From assembly GCA_963691655.1 (NCBI GenBank), contig OY829326.1:92559235-92623234 (forward strand): 64,000 bases of DNA. Reading direction: 5' to 3'. The stretch comes from Toxonevra muliebris. Lineage: Eukaryota; Arthropoda; Insecta; Diptera; Pallopteridae. Under the pieces are notes generated by a model. The model was given only the letters and a program-made list of their open reading frames with translations, ran no database searches and was not told the DNA's origin. Shown here in pieces: positions 22,057 through 33,998 of the stretch (positions within the stretch are counted from its first letter, which is position 1; each line of letters starts with the position of its first letter). Both the position numbers and the translations under genes were made by a program.

Positions 22057-23690
22057 ATGTCTCAACGATTCGCTCCGGGGCAACCTGGACAATCACCATT
22101 ACCGGGACAACCTCGGTATCAACCACCTCCTCCACAATCGGCAGGAATGCGTCCTTATGCTGCGGGTGCCAGTTTTCCGGTAAGTACAATGCACACTACT
22201 ATTGATTGAGTCAAACCATTTACCAGACATTCTCCACTACCTTGTAGCAGCGCGGATTTCCATTGCATCAAAACCCTGCACAACCGGTGACGGGAAATAC
22301 AAGTTCACCGGGAGGACCTCTGCATCAACGAGCATCACAACCTGGATTCCAAAGTGGTCTTCGTGGCAGCGGACCTGGAGGAGGCAGTAAACGATCCGCT
22401 GAGTCACGTAATATCAACAACGCTCAAAATAAGGGTGAATTTGTTGCAGCAAAGAAAAAGAAGAAACTTGCAGATAAAATACTGCCACAAAAGGTGCGTG
22501 ACTTAGTACCAGAGTCCCAAGCATACATGGATTTGCTTACCTTTGAGCGAAAACTTGATGCAACCATAATGAGAAAACGACTCGATATTCAGGAGGCTCT
22601 AAAACGTCCAATGAAACAGAAGCGCAAATTACGTATTTTCATTTCCAACACTTTTTATCCAAGTAAGGAGCCCAGCAATGATGTCGACGAAGGCTCTGTT
22701 GCTTCTTGGGAGCTGCGTGTGGAAGGACGCCTTCTTGAAGACGGCAAAGGAGACCCTAACACTAAGATCAAACGCAAGTTTTCGTCTTTTTTCAAATCGC
22801 TTGTTATTGAGTTGGATAAGGAGCTGTATGGGCCCGACAATCATCTAGTCGAATGGCATCGCACTCACACTACACAAGAGACAGATGGCTTTCAGGTGAA
22901 AAGACCTGGTGACCGCAACGTACGCTGCACCATTTTGTTGCTTCTTGACTATCAACCACTACAGTTTAAACTTGATCCTCGACTTGCACGTCTTTTGGGG
23001 GTGCACACACAAACACGGCCAGTCATCATATCGGCACTCTGGCAATATATCAAAACTCATAAGCTTCAAGATGCACACGAACGCGAATACATAAATTGCG
23101 ATAAGTATCTGGAGCAAATATTTGGTTGCCAACGCATGAAATTCGCTGAAATACCGCAGCGTCTCAATCCACTACTTCATCCTCCAGATCCGATTGTCAT
23201 CAACCATTTCATTGAAAGCGGAGCGGAAAATAAGCAGACCGCATGCTATGACATAGATGTTGAGGTGGACGACACACTCAAAAATCAAATGAATAATTTC
23301 CTTATGAGCACCGCCAGCCAACAGGAGATCCAGGGGCTTGACACTAAGATCCACGAGACTGTTGACACCATCAACCAGATGAAAACAAATCGAGAGTTTT
23401 TCTTGAGCTTTGCGAAGGACCCGCAATCATTCATTCATCGCTGGATTGTGAGTCAAACACGTGACTTAAAGGTAGCTTACAATTTTTTAACTTGGCTTAA
23501 GCGCTGTATGTTAATATTACGTTTTCTTTTTTAGGCAATGACCGATGTCGTGGGCAATCCTGAAGAAGAACGACGTGCTGAATTCTATTATCAACCATGG
23601 ACACACGAAGCCGTTTCACGTTACTTTTTCACTAAGGTCAACCAGAAACGTGCCGAATTGGAACAAGCTTTAGGTATACGCAATGGTTGA
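22057..23690 (+). CDS. Bap60: Brahma-associated protein 60 kDa (SMARCD/BAF60), SWI/SNF subunit
   Basis: This core subunit of the nuclear BAP/PBAP (SWI/SNF) chromatin-remodelling complexes links the remodeller to transcription factors. Exons are 22057-22179, 22248-23471 and 23535-23690; all junctions are phase 0. Lengths 123+1224+156 give 500 aa, close to fly Bap60. The N-terminus is Pro/Gln/Gly-rich ([19 protein letters not shown]). [13 protein letters not shown] basic stretch is near residue 110. The SWIB/MDM2 domain spans about 281-357 ([20 protein letters not shown] ... [10 protein letters not shown]). Coiled coil and the conserved C-terminus follow ([19 protein letters not shown]). Introns are 68 and 63 bp. 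The first acceptor is a tandem TAGCAG, so isoforms with or without Gln42 are possible. Confidence 0.95.
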
Positions 23691-23838
23691 TTGATCTTTT
23701 TTTCAGACTCTATTGGATAACAAACATTAAATGTAATAATAATCACGTGGAAACTATATTGAAATTGATTTATAATTAAGGTTACACAAATATGAAGCAT
23801 TATGTAAAGTAACTACATTCATGAATTTAAAGTAACAA

Positions 23839-23844
23839 AATAAA
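23839..23844 (+). promoter_or_regulatory. BAP60 polyadenylation signal
   Basis: AATAAA 149 bases after the TGA stop of BAP60, just before a SINE tail fragment. Confidence 0.55.
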
Positions 23845-23896
23845 TTTCAAATGTAGATAAAATTTAATCAATTTTATTAATTTTAGAATTAAAAAT

Positions 23897-23975
23897 TGTA
23901 GGTTCAACTATGTGGTATCACAATGGAGCGTTCTGGTCTAAGTGTGCTCCTGGACAGCCACTTATCGTAACCTAG
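23897..23975 (+). mobile_element. SINE family 1 tail fragment, copy C
   Basis: This 79-bp piece matches the 3' tail of the SINE at 32598-32907, in the opposite orientation. It shares TGTAGGTYGAACTATGTGG, TATCACAATGG, the CCTAAGTGTG-like block, GACAGCCACT and a single AACCTA unit. It is severely 5' truncated and lies just past the BAP60 polyadenylation signal, so it could be part of a longer 3' UTR. Confidence 0.7.
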
Positions 23976-24642
23976 GCTCAAAAAAAGTATTTTGTGAGTT
24001 ATTGGACATATTCTGAAGCGCATTTCAGAATTGCGACATGTACGTTTGGATTATTCAGAACTCAATTTGGAAAATTCTGAAATGTGGTAGATTGAAATGA
24101 GAGTGCCCGTTGGAGTAAAGTATAGAAAAGTATTTAAATAAAAAAAAAATTTTAAGACCGACTATAAAGTATAAAATAATTTTTCCTTTAGAAAATTGCA
24201 ATATGAACTGAAATATATAGAATTATGAAGTATGCATAGCATATTGAATAATTCTGTAGTACGAATATAATATGAAAATATTGAAATAGCATTGTGAAAT
24301 AATTGCTGTAAAATATTGCAATACGACTCACAATCTTCAAGTAAAAAAAGTACTTGAATCGAATGAAAAGTATCGAGTATTTACTTGTATCGAATCATCA
24401 CTAGGCGCATGCAATAGGTAACAGTGCAACAGACATTCTCGAGTCTCAACGGAACCTGTCATTTATCTAGGGGTCACCAAAGGCAAGAAGCACCTATGGG
24501 TTAAAGGTAAAGGGTAAAACTCAACTTTTTTTGTTTTATTTTGAAACGTCTTACTTTTAACCCGTGCTTCTTGCTATTAATGTCACCTAAATAAATTTTC
24601 TGCTAAATATTTTTGTGGAAAACTGTAACCATTGAATACCCT
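23976..24642. other. Intergenic DNA with ATCGA-type repeats
   Basis: No gene seen. Around 24343-24400 there are several AAGTATCGAGTA-like motifs resembling those at 63208-63606, probably the remains of an old DNA transposon. Confidence 0.4.
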
Positions 24643-24895
24643 CGTGGTCGCCGTAGCCTAGTGGTTAGTGTGTTGGGCTGCTACGCAGAAGTGCTCGGGT
24701 TCATATCTCGACACACTCAAAAATCAAGAATAGAAAATAAAAATTTTTCTACACGGCACCACCTCTTGGCTTGAAAAGCTTTTCACTTCGCCGTTCGGAT
24801 CCGTTGTGGGCCGAAACAATTTCCTGAGAATTGTTGCACAGTATAATTGATGCATGAATAGATCACCTAAGTCTTTACGAATTGTAATCCAATTC
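24643..24895 (+). mobile_element. tRNA-derived SINE, family 2
   Basis: The head GGTCGCCGTAGCCTAGTGG continues TTAGTG, an RNA polymerase III A box at about 24655-24671. The B box is GGGTTCATATCTC at about 24697-24709, so the 70-bp head is tRNA-like. Its anticodon-arm region (CTACGCAGAAG) resembles tRNA-Val. Downstream, GGCACCACCTCTTGGCTTG and CGCCGTTCGGATCCGTTG align with the central block of SINE family 1 (GCCGTTCGGAATCGGCG), while the tails differ. The 3' end is not well defined. Confidence 0.65.
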
Positions 24896-25234
24896 TGAGA
24901 TATGTTTAAAGTTTCAATTATCTAGCTCATCGGGAAGTTAGTTTAAAATTAGTTGCAAAATTTGCACTAAATTTGCATTTAATTATTTCCATTTAAAAAT
25001 TTGAGCAACTAGAAATATATTTAATTCCACGGTGTATTCCTGGTGTGGTAAACTTTCCGTTTGGATGAGTTGAGTTGTGGTGAGTTTGTTAGTTTATTTG
25101 ACATTTGATTGCCGGTTTCTAATTGGATTGACAATTAAAAGTGAGAAGTTTAGTACAAAACTTTAGTTTATTGCCTATTTTTCCCCCAATAATTTCACAC
25201 ATGAGTTCGTGAGTTAAAAATAGTTACATACAAA
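24896..25234 (+). promoter_or_regulatory. 5' flank and 5' UTR of CLPTM1L
   Basis: About 340 bp of AT-rich sequence upstream of the CLPTM1L start codon. It should contain the promoter and 5' UTR, but I could not fix a TATA box or initiator. Confidence 0.35.
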
Positions 25235-28200
25235 ATGTACATTCCATCAATAACCACCATTCTGGGGACGATTTTCGTCGCCTACATTGGACACTCGATG
25301 TGGTTGATGGCACAACTGTTTACAAACTTGCAGTGCACGGGAGTGCCATGCTATACATCATTCTTGAACACTAGGCCACGCATGCAATTTGCGTTGTTCA
25401 CATCCATCAAAGCAAATCCCATTTCCAATGAAGTGACTAAAATATATAGTTCCAAAAACTTTGATTATTGGCATGACTTTCAGCATGACTTTGAGCTTGA
25501 TGTGCCGTTGAAGACGCGTCGGAACGGCAGCCTCTACATGCAGGTGGTGCTGGCACTAGAAGGTGAACCACTCGATTGGAAGACGTTACGTCGAGAAGGG
25601 CCTACTGTGATACATAGCATGGGTATTACGGAGTACATTGTGCCACGGGCTGAAACTTTCAATCTTCTTAGTGATGATGTAAATACTTACCAACACTATT
25701 TGTTCAGTAACCCATTTTATCTATTTAAAATTGTATATTTCTAGAAAGAAACAATCAGCGCAAAATCCAAAAAGGCAGAGAAAATCTCTACCACCACTTC
25801 ATCAACACAAAAACCTGTAACACACATCATGTCTAATGTGCATGTTACCTTGCTTACCGATAGTATATCGATTTCGCATCAAGATGTTCCACCGGAAATG
25901 GCTAAATTGATACATATAAACAGAAATCATCAGATATTGCCAATACTCAAAACGGACTTTTTCAAAACTCGCCTACGTGATCTGGTGCAAGTGACCAAGA
26001 ACACCACCGAATTCAAAATAAACCTTCAGTACAAACCCATAGGAATTGGAAAACTTCGCTTAATGCTTATGATTGAGCATGCTATGACGATGGTGCAAAC
26101 AATGGGCTTTTCTAAAAAAGATGTCGACGAAGTAAAAGGCATGTTCTCAGAAACAAACGTATACCTGTTGTGCGGAACAATTCTTGTTGCTAGTGTTCAT
26201 GTGAGTATCTCAAGCCTCTATTTATAATTATTAGTATGTAGTAGTTAAATTGTGTGTAAAATATATCTACACTTGTTTCTAAAGTATAATTAGCATTTGT
26301 ATTTCTTGTTTTAATTAGAAAATTTAGACTTGTTAAATTTTTGCAGCGAGCGTATTATGATAACACTCACTGTTACAATCAATGATTTTTCAAAACTTAC
26401 AATTAAAAAATGTATACAATGCTTCGTTGGTACATTGTCAGTACTGACAATTGGGATAGAAACTTTTTAATCGATTATGGCAGTTTCAAATCAAGAGCTT
26501 CATTTTAATCTATTTTAAACATTTCGTTTACAAATTGAGATTTTTGTTAAATAATTAGCTAATTTTTTGTATTTCCAAAGGGTGATTATGACTATTCTCA
26601 GATTCATTTAGATTGATAAGATTTTGAGTGGTTGAGTAAAATCAAATCAAAAGAGCCTAAGTAAACATAAATTAATTTTGGGGAAATAAGGTTTTCACTT
26701 TTCTTGCAGTTCATTTGATGCAAGGTCAAATGAGGTAATTAGTAAGAAAACTTTTTTTAAATTTAAATTTATATATTTAATACGGGGGCAGCAACAAGCA
26801 GAAACAAAACTGTGAAAATTTTTTAAAATCACAGTTTTGTTTACAAGTCGAAGTAGTAAGACGTGCGTGTTATATACAATTTTTTGTTAAAAGACTTTGT
26901 TGGAAAAAGTTAGATATTGTGTTACTAAAAATAAGTAAACATAAACCTCCGATTGATATACACTCTTCGGGTCTATCGTCATTACAAGATGAAAAAACAC
27001 TATTCCCAATATATGATTCATTGTCTGATTGATATTTTATATTACATTTATTAATTTTTCTCTTTCAACAAAATTTTGCGTTTTTAAACAAAAAATCAGA
27101 AAATCTGACCAATATGTAATAAAGTGTGGAAAGAGAACAGTAACAAGTATATCGTTATCTAAAATCCAAAAAGCCGTAACTACACATTAGATGGCTTATT
27201 TGCTCCATACATTTTGCTAAAGTATATCAGATCTTCATTGTGACAGCATAATATGAAAATAGGGTGCTAAAAACCAATTAAAATGAAAAAAAAAATTAAA
27301 TTTGCGAAAACTGGATGCGCTACTCCGAAAACCGTGATTTTAAAGGATGTTTTACAATAGGTTTGGGATTTTGTATGGAAAAAGCATTCAACTTACATAT
27401 AAAAGATTATCCATACCTATGTAAAAAATGCCGCTAAAGCGAATGGCGTACCCAGTTTTTCGATACAACTTAACCGAAAGCCACCCCTAGCGCCTAAAGT
27501 GACCATTTGGCACTTTTTTCATATTCTGCTGTCACAATGGAGATCTGAAATACTTTAGCAAATAAGCCATCTAATACACATGTTATTTTTTTACAGGATG
27601 AGCAAAAAACATTTTAAAATTAAAAATGTTATAGATTTAAGAAGAATGTAATTGTGAAGGTTTAGTATCTTTAGAATAACTTAGTTACTTAAAGAGATAT
27701 AAATATTTTGTTTCCTCTTTCATTCAAGTGTGTAATTACGCCTACTTGCTTATTAAATTCAAGAGCTTATAGTTACGGTCTTTTAGATCTCGTTAATAAA
27801 ACCGTTATTTTTTGGCGTAAAAGTTTAAAATTTTGCAGGGACATACAGTTTGAGCAAGTGCATCATAATTAACCCATTATGGACGTATCATCGAAATCGT
27901 TGAAATAACTTCACGATTTTTTATATGGCGATTATTGAGATCCCACTGATCACTTTTAGTCAATTGAGAAAACTTTAGAACGTCTAGGTTATCAAGAGCA
28001 GCCTGTTGCGAAGCAATGTCCGGTACACCTGGAATATTTCAAACGGTAAAATCAATCAGATAGTCTTAAGTATTGCATTTTGGTATTTTAGTAACACAAA
28101 TATGATTGTTAAAAAAAAAAAAAAAAAATAAAAAAATAAAAAAATTTGTAATAACTCTACGAGCCATTTTAAAAAATGAATTTTTTAGACCCTTTTTAAC

Positions 28201-30258
28201 ATACAAATATTAAGGTAAAAGCGTAGGTGTAAAATTGTAAAAATAAAAAAATAAAAACATAAAATTACAAGAAAAATTGTGTAGCCAAGAGTTCAAATTA
28301 TCATTTAAATATGATACGCATTGTCTTATCTATTTTGAAAATTTTTCAAGTTGGTGTTGCGAAAACGCAACGGCTGACGAAAATGGGTTAATCAAAAAGT
28401 CGATTTTGAAAATTTGTGTAGTTACAGCTTTTTGGATTTTAGATGACGATATATAACATTAGTAGTAGTTGCTTTCAATAATATTATTCAATGAAGGTCT
28501 TGTCTTATAATTCTACTTTTTTACAGTATTTACTTATATAGTTTTTGGAAATAAGGGAACTATCTCAAAGATCACTGATGAGGAACCTTAGCGGGTTCCG
28601 AAACAATTCGTCTGATCTGCTTGTTCTATAACTTTTGTTATTCTTCTGCCAATATTGTTCAATTAAGCCTTTTTATCTCAATAGTCAGTCTAAAATATGA
28701 ATTGTCAAATTTGGAAGAAATTACAAAAAAATTCCCAAATTAATATATTAAAAAATCAGTTTTATTTATTAAAAAATATATGTTACTAATATCCCACTTT
28801 TCTATTTTGTACAAATTGATAGTTTTTCATCAGTAGTTACATTAAAACTTAACAAATAATATTTTCCGCACATACACCTAAAGTATAGATCATAAAGCCA
28901 CTAAAAACATATATCTCAACATAAAAACAATTAAAAAAAATTTAATTTACAATATTTGTTGTTACTAATTATCCCATTCAACGGTAACTGTTGCTAAACT
29001 GCAAACCTATTGAGAAAATTGTTCTTAATTATTTAGAAAAAATTTAAAATAAATGAGTTTTTATTTTGAACTTAAATATTTGATCGATCGTTTTTGATCT
29101 ACCCTGGAATCGTTCCTTTTGCGTCTTTTGTTTTGGTTTCGTTTCGTGTCATGACTGAAAACACAATAAAAATAGTTTTTATTGACTTTTGACTTTTCAA
29201 GAAAATATAGATCTATTACTAATATGGCACAACAGCTTATTGAGGGGCCAGACAAAGCTTATTGTTTCCATAGCAGTCCATTACAAAAAATTTGAATTGT
29301 AAAGGTCAGCTTTGCAAAATTTCGATGTGCTAATTCGAAATATATCGGAAGCTTAAGCTGGAGAGAAATCCTTCGAACTTTCGAGGCTCTATTGGACTTA
29401 ATTTCCATTATATTAGTACTAATAATAGTAAGTACTACTGCGTTACCTAAATCTAATACTTTTTTTTTATTACTTTTACAGATTCTCTTCGATTTTCTCT
29501 CGTTCAAAAATGATGTTATCTTCTGGCGTAAAAAGAAATCTTACGAAGGTCTCTCAACTCGTACAACCCTTTGGCGCGCTTTTTCGCAAATCGTTATTTT
29601 TTTGTATTTGCTCGATGAGAACACTTCAATGCTGGTGCTTGGACCTGCAGGTTTAGGTCTGTTCATTGAATTGTGGAAGTGTAAGAAGATACTTAAACTT
29701 GAAATCGGGTTGAGTGGTGTGAAAACACGTAAAGACGACAACAACGACCAGACTGAAGCCATTGGCTCTGCTGAAAAGAAAACCGAAGAATTCGACAAGC
29801 AGGGAATGAAATATCTCAGCTATTTGCTGTATCCGCTGTGCGTGGCGGGAGCGGTCTATTCGCTACTTTATCAGCCACATCGCAGCTGGTATTCGTGGAC
29901 ATTGAATTCCCTTGTTAATGGAGTGTATGCTTTTGGCTTTCTATTTATGCTACCGCAATTATTCGTTAACTACAAGTTAAAGTCAGTAGCTGCTTTGCCG
30001 TGGCGTGCATTTATGTACAAGGCTTTCAATACATTTATCGATGATTTCTTCGCTTTTATTATAACAATGCCAACAGCCCACCGTGTCGCCTGTTTGCGCG
30101 ATGATGTTGTGTTCCTCATTTACTTGTATCAACGTTGGTTGTATCCAGTCGATAAGAATCGCTTAGATACCGGCATCGCAATCGAGGAAAATTCCGCAAC
30201 CGAGACTGAAGCGTTAGCCGACAACAACGATGGCGAAAACGCCAAAAAGAACAATTAA
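25235..30258 (+). CDS. Clptm1l: CLPTM1-like protein (CLPTM1L/CRR9), ER lipid scramblase
   Basis: A multipass ER membrane protein; the human orthologue scrambles glucosaminylphosphatidylinositol in GPI-anchor synthesis. Exons are 25235-25678, 25745-26200 and 29482-30258, all phase 0: 148+152+258 = 558 aa against about 540 in mammals. The N-terminal membrane anchor spans about residues 8-28. A large luminal domain follows with Cys34/Cys39 and glycosylation sites NGS at 97 and NTT at 234. The conserved junction reads ...VASVH then ILFDFLSFKNDVIFWRKKKS. The membrane domain contains LDENTSMLVLGPAG, KTEEFDKQGMKYLSYLLYPL, SWYSWTLNSLVNGVYAFGF, LPQLFVNYKLKSVA and RDDVVFLIYLYQRWLYPVDK. The tail is acidic and Asn-rich. 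Intron 1 is 66 bp; intron 2 is 3281 bp. Confidence 0.95.
26802..26842. repeat. Perfect 14-bp inverted repeat
   Basis: AAACAAAACTGTGA (26802-26815) and TCACAGTTTTGTTT (26829-26842) are exact reverse complements around a 13-base A/T loop. It may be the remains of a short hairpin element. Confidence 0.7.
27150..28459. mobile_element. Foldback element split by an ~850 bp insertion
   Basis: The left arm 27150-27260 reads TATATCGTTATCTAAAATCC and on through the AAAAAGCCGTAACTACAC and TTAGATGGCTTATTTGCT blocks. Its inner part is matched in reverse by 27511-27575. Its outer part (about 38 bp) is matched in reverse by 28422-28459. Aligned to the left arm, the right arm is therefore cut at about 27575/28422. 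The interior is non-coding and AT-rich. Confidence 0.62.
28554..28630 (+). repeat. Dispersed repeat R, copy 1
   Basis: The block AAGATCACTGATGAGGAA, then GCGGGTTCCGAAACAATTCG and TCTGATCTGC, is about 75% identical to the reverse complement of 33999-34073. Probably the tail of an uncharacterised interspersed element. Confidence 0.55.
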
Positions 30259-30420
30259 TTAAATTTTTTTAATATTGACTTTTAACAAATGTGAGCAACA
30301 TTTTAACAGCGATGATCATGTTTAGTAAAAAACGATTCCATTCATTCCGTCGACTAATTAGTAAGCTTATAATTTAAGTAGTTTGATATTATTTGTAATG
30401 CATCACATTGTACTCACAAT

Positions 30421-30426
30421 AATAAA
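30421..30426 (+). promoter_or_regulatory. CLPTM1L polyadenylation signal
   Basis: AATAAA 162 bases downstream of the TAA stop of CLPTM1L. Confidence 0.55.
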
Positions 30427-32589
30427 TTGACGTATGTATAAAACCAATGTTATTTAATAGATTCTTAGATCTTGAGTTTATAGTATAATCCTCGGACGCT
30501 TAAGTAAATCTAATACTGATACTACTCTCTCCTCATCACTGAACCTTAAATAGAGGATTAAAAGGGAATCTTTGTAAAACTGAGATTGTTCTATTTCATT
30601 GTGCGACAGCACTTTGCACCAAGGAATGAAACCGAATTAATATAACATTTCGGTTTCGTTCTTCGGGTTTACGAGTGAAATTTAATCATGATTTGATCGA
30701 AAAGCTGTCAATTTTGTACAAAATTTCCATGAGAAAAATTCTTTAAACGAATTTTTTTCAATTTTTTAGAGGTGGTATTTTCTGTTTAAAACTTTTATAG
30801 AGAATTAAATGAGAATTTATTTTGAATTTTTTTTTAATTTTGAGTTTATTTATAGGTAGACGAATCTTTATACAGTAGAATCGCAATAATTCTTACCCCG
30901 TTAATTCAAAAATCTTAACAATTTGTAACAAACTGTTGGAAAAAATCGCTTTAATTCGCAAAAATCCCATACATTTTGGTACCTATATCGTTGGGTCGCT
31001 GATCACGACTGCGTACTCAGTTCTCCATCAAATCTAGTTCTCCCACAATATGGACCTGAAGTCGGAAAAATGGGGTGTTAAGAAATTTCTTTATTTCTAC
31101 AGATACGAATTTGATGTCTGAAGTAAAGTTGCTAACCATAAAGAGATAAATAGCTTTTGTCGATACACTTTTTCCCCATCTTCTACCCTTCCTCTTGAAA
31201 ATGTGGGTTTAAACCCCTTTTTTCGATAAATGGCCGATAAAACAAAAACCGTTGAGAAAACTATTATATTGTCTTTGGAAAAAATGTTTCTTGTTAAAAA
31301 TTATAAGGGGTCCCAAAACAAAGGAATAACCTACGAGGTATACGTTTTCTAGAATAATGCAAAAGCCGAATTTTTTTCATTAGAACCAACCCACTCACAC
31401 TACGTAAGTAAATAATGGAATTGTTTGTTGTTGTAATTGCATTAGGCTTCCATTTGGAGCTAACAAAATATAATCCTTTCAGTACATATTTTTAATTGAG
31501 TTTGAAAGAAATCTTTTGTGTTAAATTTATGATTACCTACAACTTCTACAACAAATTAATAAAGTTTCACTCCTCTGCATATCATTGCTTGTCCGCTATT
31601 AAAGGTTGAAAAATTAAACTTCTGAAGGTAGAGAAAAATAGATTAATACTTTTTCCCCAATTTTTAGATTTTTATATTCTCTTATCTTTTGCAAACATAA
31701 TTGAAAAGCAATATTTCCATTTAGCAATAAATTAAAGATGTTTTTATGAAAATAATGCAGATCTGATGATAAATTTTTGCACATTGATTTTTCATTTGAC
31801 TTCAAGGACAAAACTTTTTTAAAAAAAGGCATAAGCACTAAATTTCAAAAATTTGGCAATCAATAATCAGGGAATATACCTTACAGAATCGTATATATAT
31901 AACGTTATTAGTAAAATTTGTATTGCATCTGTTTTATGCCATTGTTACCATACGGTAACAATATACTGATAGGGTTAAAAAAAAATTTTTTTGTGGGTTC
32001 CGCATGGGATTTAACTGTGAATTGATTGAAAAAAATTTTGTTTATATAGTTATATTAAATTAAATGAAAATGGAAGAAAAATCGAAAAAGTTTTCAAAAC
32101 TTTGTCGCATTTTCATTATTAACAGTGATCGCTAAAGTGGCATTGGCTCTATTAAATATTTCGTCTGATCGATTCGAACTCGCTTCCATTGCTTTTAAAT
32201 ACCCTTAAACATATTCGTGCCAATGACCGGTAAAATTGGTTAAATTTTTTGAGTGCACTTTGTAGAAAAGAGTCCACTTGGCTTTATTTAGACATCCAGA
32301 AATTTTCACAAAAAAATATTGAAATTTAAAGATCACTAGGCTCAGTTTTTTACCTGGAAAATAAATTTTTAAGCGGTTCCAGAAAAAAAATTTCTTTTAG
32401 AAGCACCAGAAATGCTCGGAAATTTATTTTAGTCTTCGTTGTATATGTTATGGAATGGAAAGTACACTGGCTTACGTAAAATAACGCTGAACTAGACGCG
32501 TTACCAGTTTTTGTTGCAAAAACAGGAGAAAAAAGAGGGAAATCCCCAAGTGTAGGGGATCGATCGATGTTTTTTGCTAAATTCTTTTG
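30427..32589. other. Intergenic DNA; one pogo-like terminus
   Basis: No gene seen. At 30871-30894 the sequence TACAGTAGAATCGCAATAAT resembles a pogo/Tigger-type terminal repeat after a TA target. I found no partner end. The rest is AT-rich and unassigned. Confidence 0.4.
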
Positions 32590-32597
32590 TATGTATA

Positions 32598-32907
32598 GGT
32601 TAGGTTAGGTTGGAGTGGCTGTCGAGAGACACACTTAGGCCTGAACGGCCCATTGTGATACCACATAGTTCGACCTACAGTTGAACGCCGATTCCGAACG
32701 GCGGTGTGGCAATTTTTTATCGGCTTGGTGGTTTTGCCATTACCAACCAATGTGTGTAATGGTACACTATCTTATAATTCTCATACACTTCATATTGATA
32801 GTGAATATAAGAAAGTAAGGAAAATTAACCACCAGACGAAGACGGGAATCGAACCCGAACCTCCCAGATGAAAGTCTAGTGCACTATCCACTAGGCTCGA
32901 TAGCCTA
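32598..32907 (-). mobile_element. Complete tRNA-derived SINE, family 1, copy A
   Basis: Read on the minus strand, the head is tRNA-like: A box GAGCCTAGTGGATAGTGC, anticodon-like arm ACTAGACTTTCATCTGGG and B box GGTTCGGGTTCGATTCCCG. It resembles tRNA-Glu. A body with CACTATCAATATGAAGTG and CGCCGTTCGGAATCGGCG blocks follows. The 3' tail is GTGGTATCACAATGGGCC through GACAGCCACTCC, ending in (AACCT)n. It is flanked by an 8-bp duplication TATGTATA at 32590-32597 and 32908-32915. The tail matches the end of the LOA-type LINE at 13354. Confidence 0.88.
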
Positions 32908-33099
32908 TATGTATAACTATAATTTCAATTAAAAAAAAATGTCTGAAAAATCAAAAGAACAATTATTTTTCGGTGTCTTTTATGATCTTGGAACGTAGCC
33001 CCCCCTTTTTGCACTGGTTCCTTGTATCCTTTAATACTATTTCTACGGCATTTTCCAGGAACGTAACCCCCGTGTTAAGCGAAGTTTACCTGTACTATA

Positions 33100-33916
33100 G
33101 AGTCCGGCTGATTACGATTTTTTTGCTGAAAAAATTTGGCCGATACCGTTGTCGATACATACCAGTAAAAAATATAAAAATTATAACATTGAAGTAAAGA
33201 AAAACCGAACTTAAAGAACTCAAATCAAATATGGCTGCCATAATTTGCTAAAGCCTTAACACGCATTTTTCAAATTTTATAGGACAAGCAAAAAACATTC
33301 TAGTATTTGCAGTACTGCTTTGAAAATTTGTATTTAAGTGAACTAAAAGAAAGGATCGTAAGTTTTCGGTGTAGGTCTCTAAAATTTTGGATGCAGATAA
33401 AAGTGGCACGCTTTATCATAATCCATCAAAAACTCGATATTGAAACATTTTATGTAAGGACCTTAGCAAATTAAGGCAGCGATATGTATTTATGAAGACA
33501 TATATTAAAAAAAAAATGAGATATATGTACCTACAAATACAGTGCTCGTCATATCATTTGCAACTAAAATTACTTGTACTTTAAATGACTTCTTCACTAA
33601 AATAATTTTTATCAAAAATCTTTTTTATTCAAAACAAAGTGTATTTATTGCCATTTATTATAAAAAATTAAAGGTACAAAATTATTATATGCAAATAAAT
33701 AAAGAAAGAAGTTATTTTTATGTCCACAAAAATATAAATATAAAATAAAGTACTCTAAAATTCAAGTACATATATGTAAATATATTAATAACATTTGTTT
33801 AGGAATAATTTAACGAAATAATTTGATAATTTTTAAATAATTTTATTAAAAAGATCCGCCAAATTTTGGTCCCATAATTTTAGGCCGATATCGATGCCGA
33901 TTGATCGGTCGGACTC
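33100..33916. mobile_element. Possible MITE with GAGTCCGRCYGAT ends
   Basis: The left end GAGTCCGGCTGATTACGAT and the right end read inward GAGTCCGACCGATCAATCGG are inverted copies. Both are followed by CCGATAY-type motifs. The interior is AT-rich and non-coding. No target duplication is evident. Confidence 0.42.
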
Positions 33917-33998
33917 AAAATAATAAGAATTTTCGTTATTTGAAGTTATATATAAACAGGCTTAATGAACAAATGTAGTCATCACAACAACAATGTAT

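Larger units (their letters stand above)
26201..29481 (+). other. CLPTM1L intron 2, repeat-bearing
   Basis: The donor is GTGAGT and the acceptor TTTTACAG. It contains a 14-bp perfect hairpin at 26802-26842, an interrupted foldback element at 27150-28459, an A-rich run near 28112-28145 and a dispersed repeat at 28554-28630. No coding sequence is recognised. Confidence 0.7.

Noticed and set aside
24643..24715. A genuine tRNA gene at the head of SINE family 2.
   Set aside because: The B box is diverged (TTCATATCTC) and no acceptor stem closes; it continues into a SINE body.
32840..32907. A genuine tRNA-Glu gene on the minus strand.
   Set aside because: The acceptor stem does not pair and the sequence runs on into the SINE body with a LINE-like tail; it is the SINE head.
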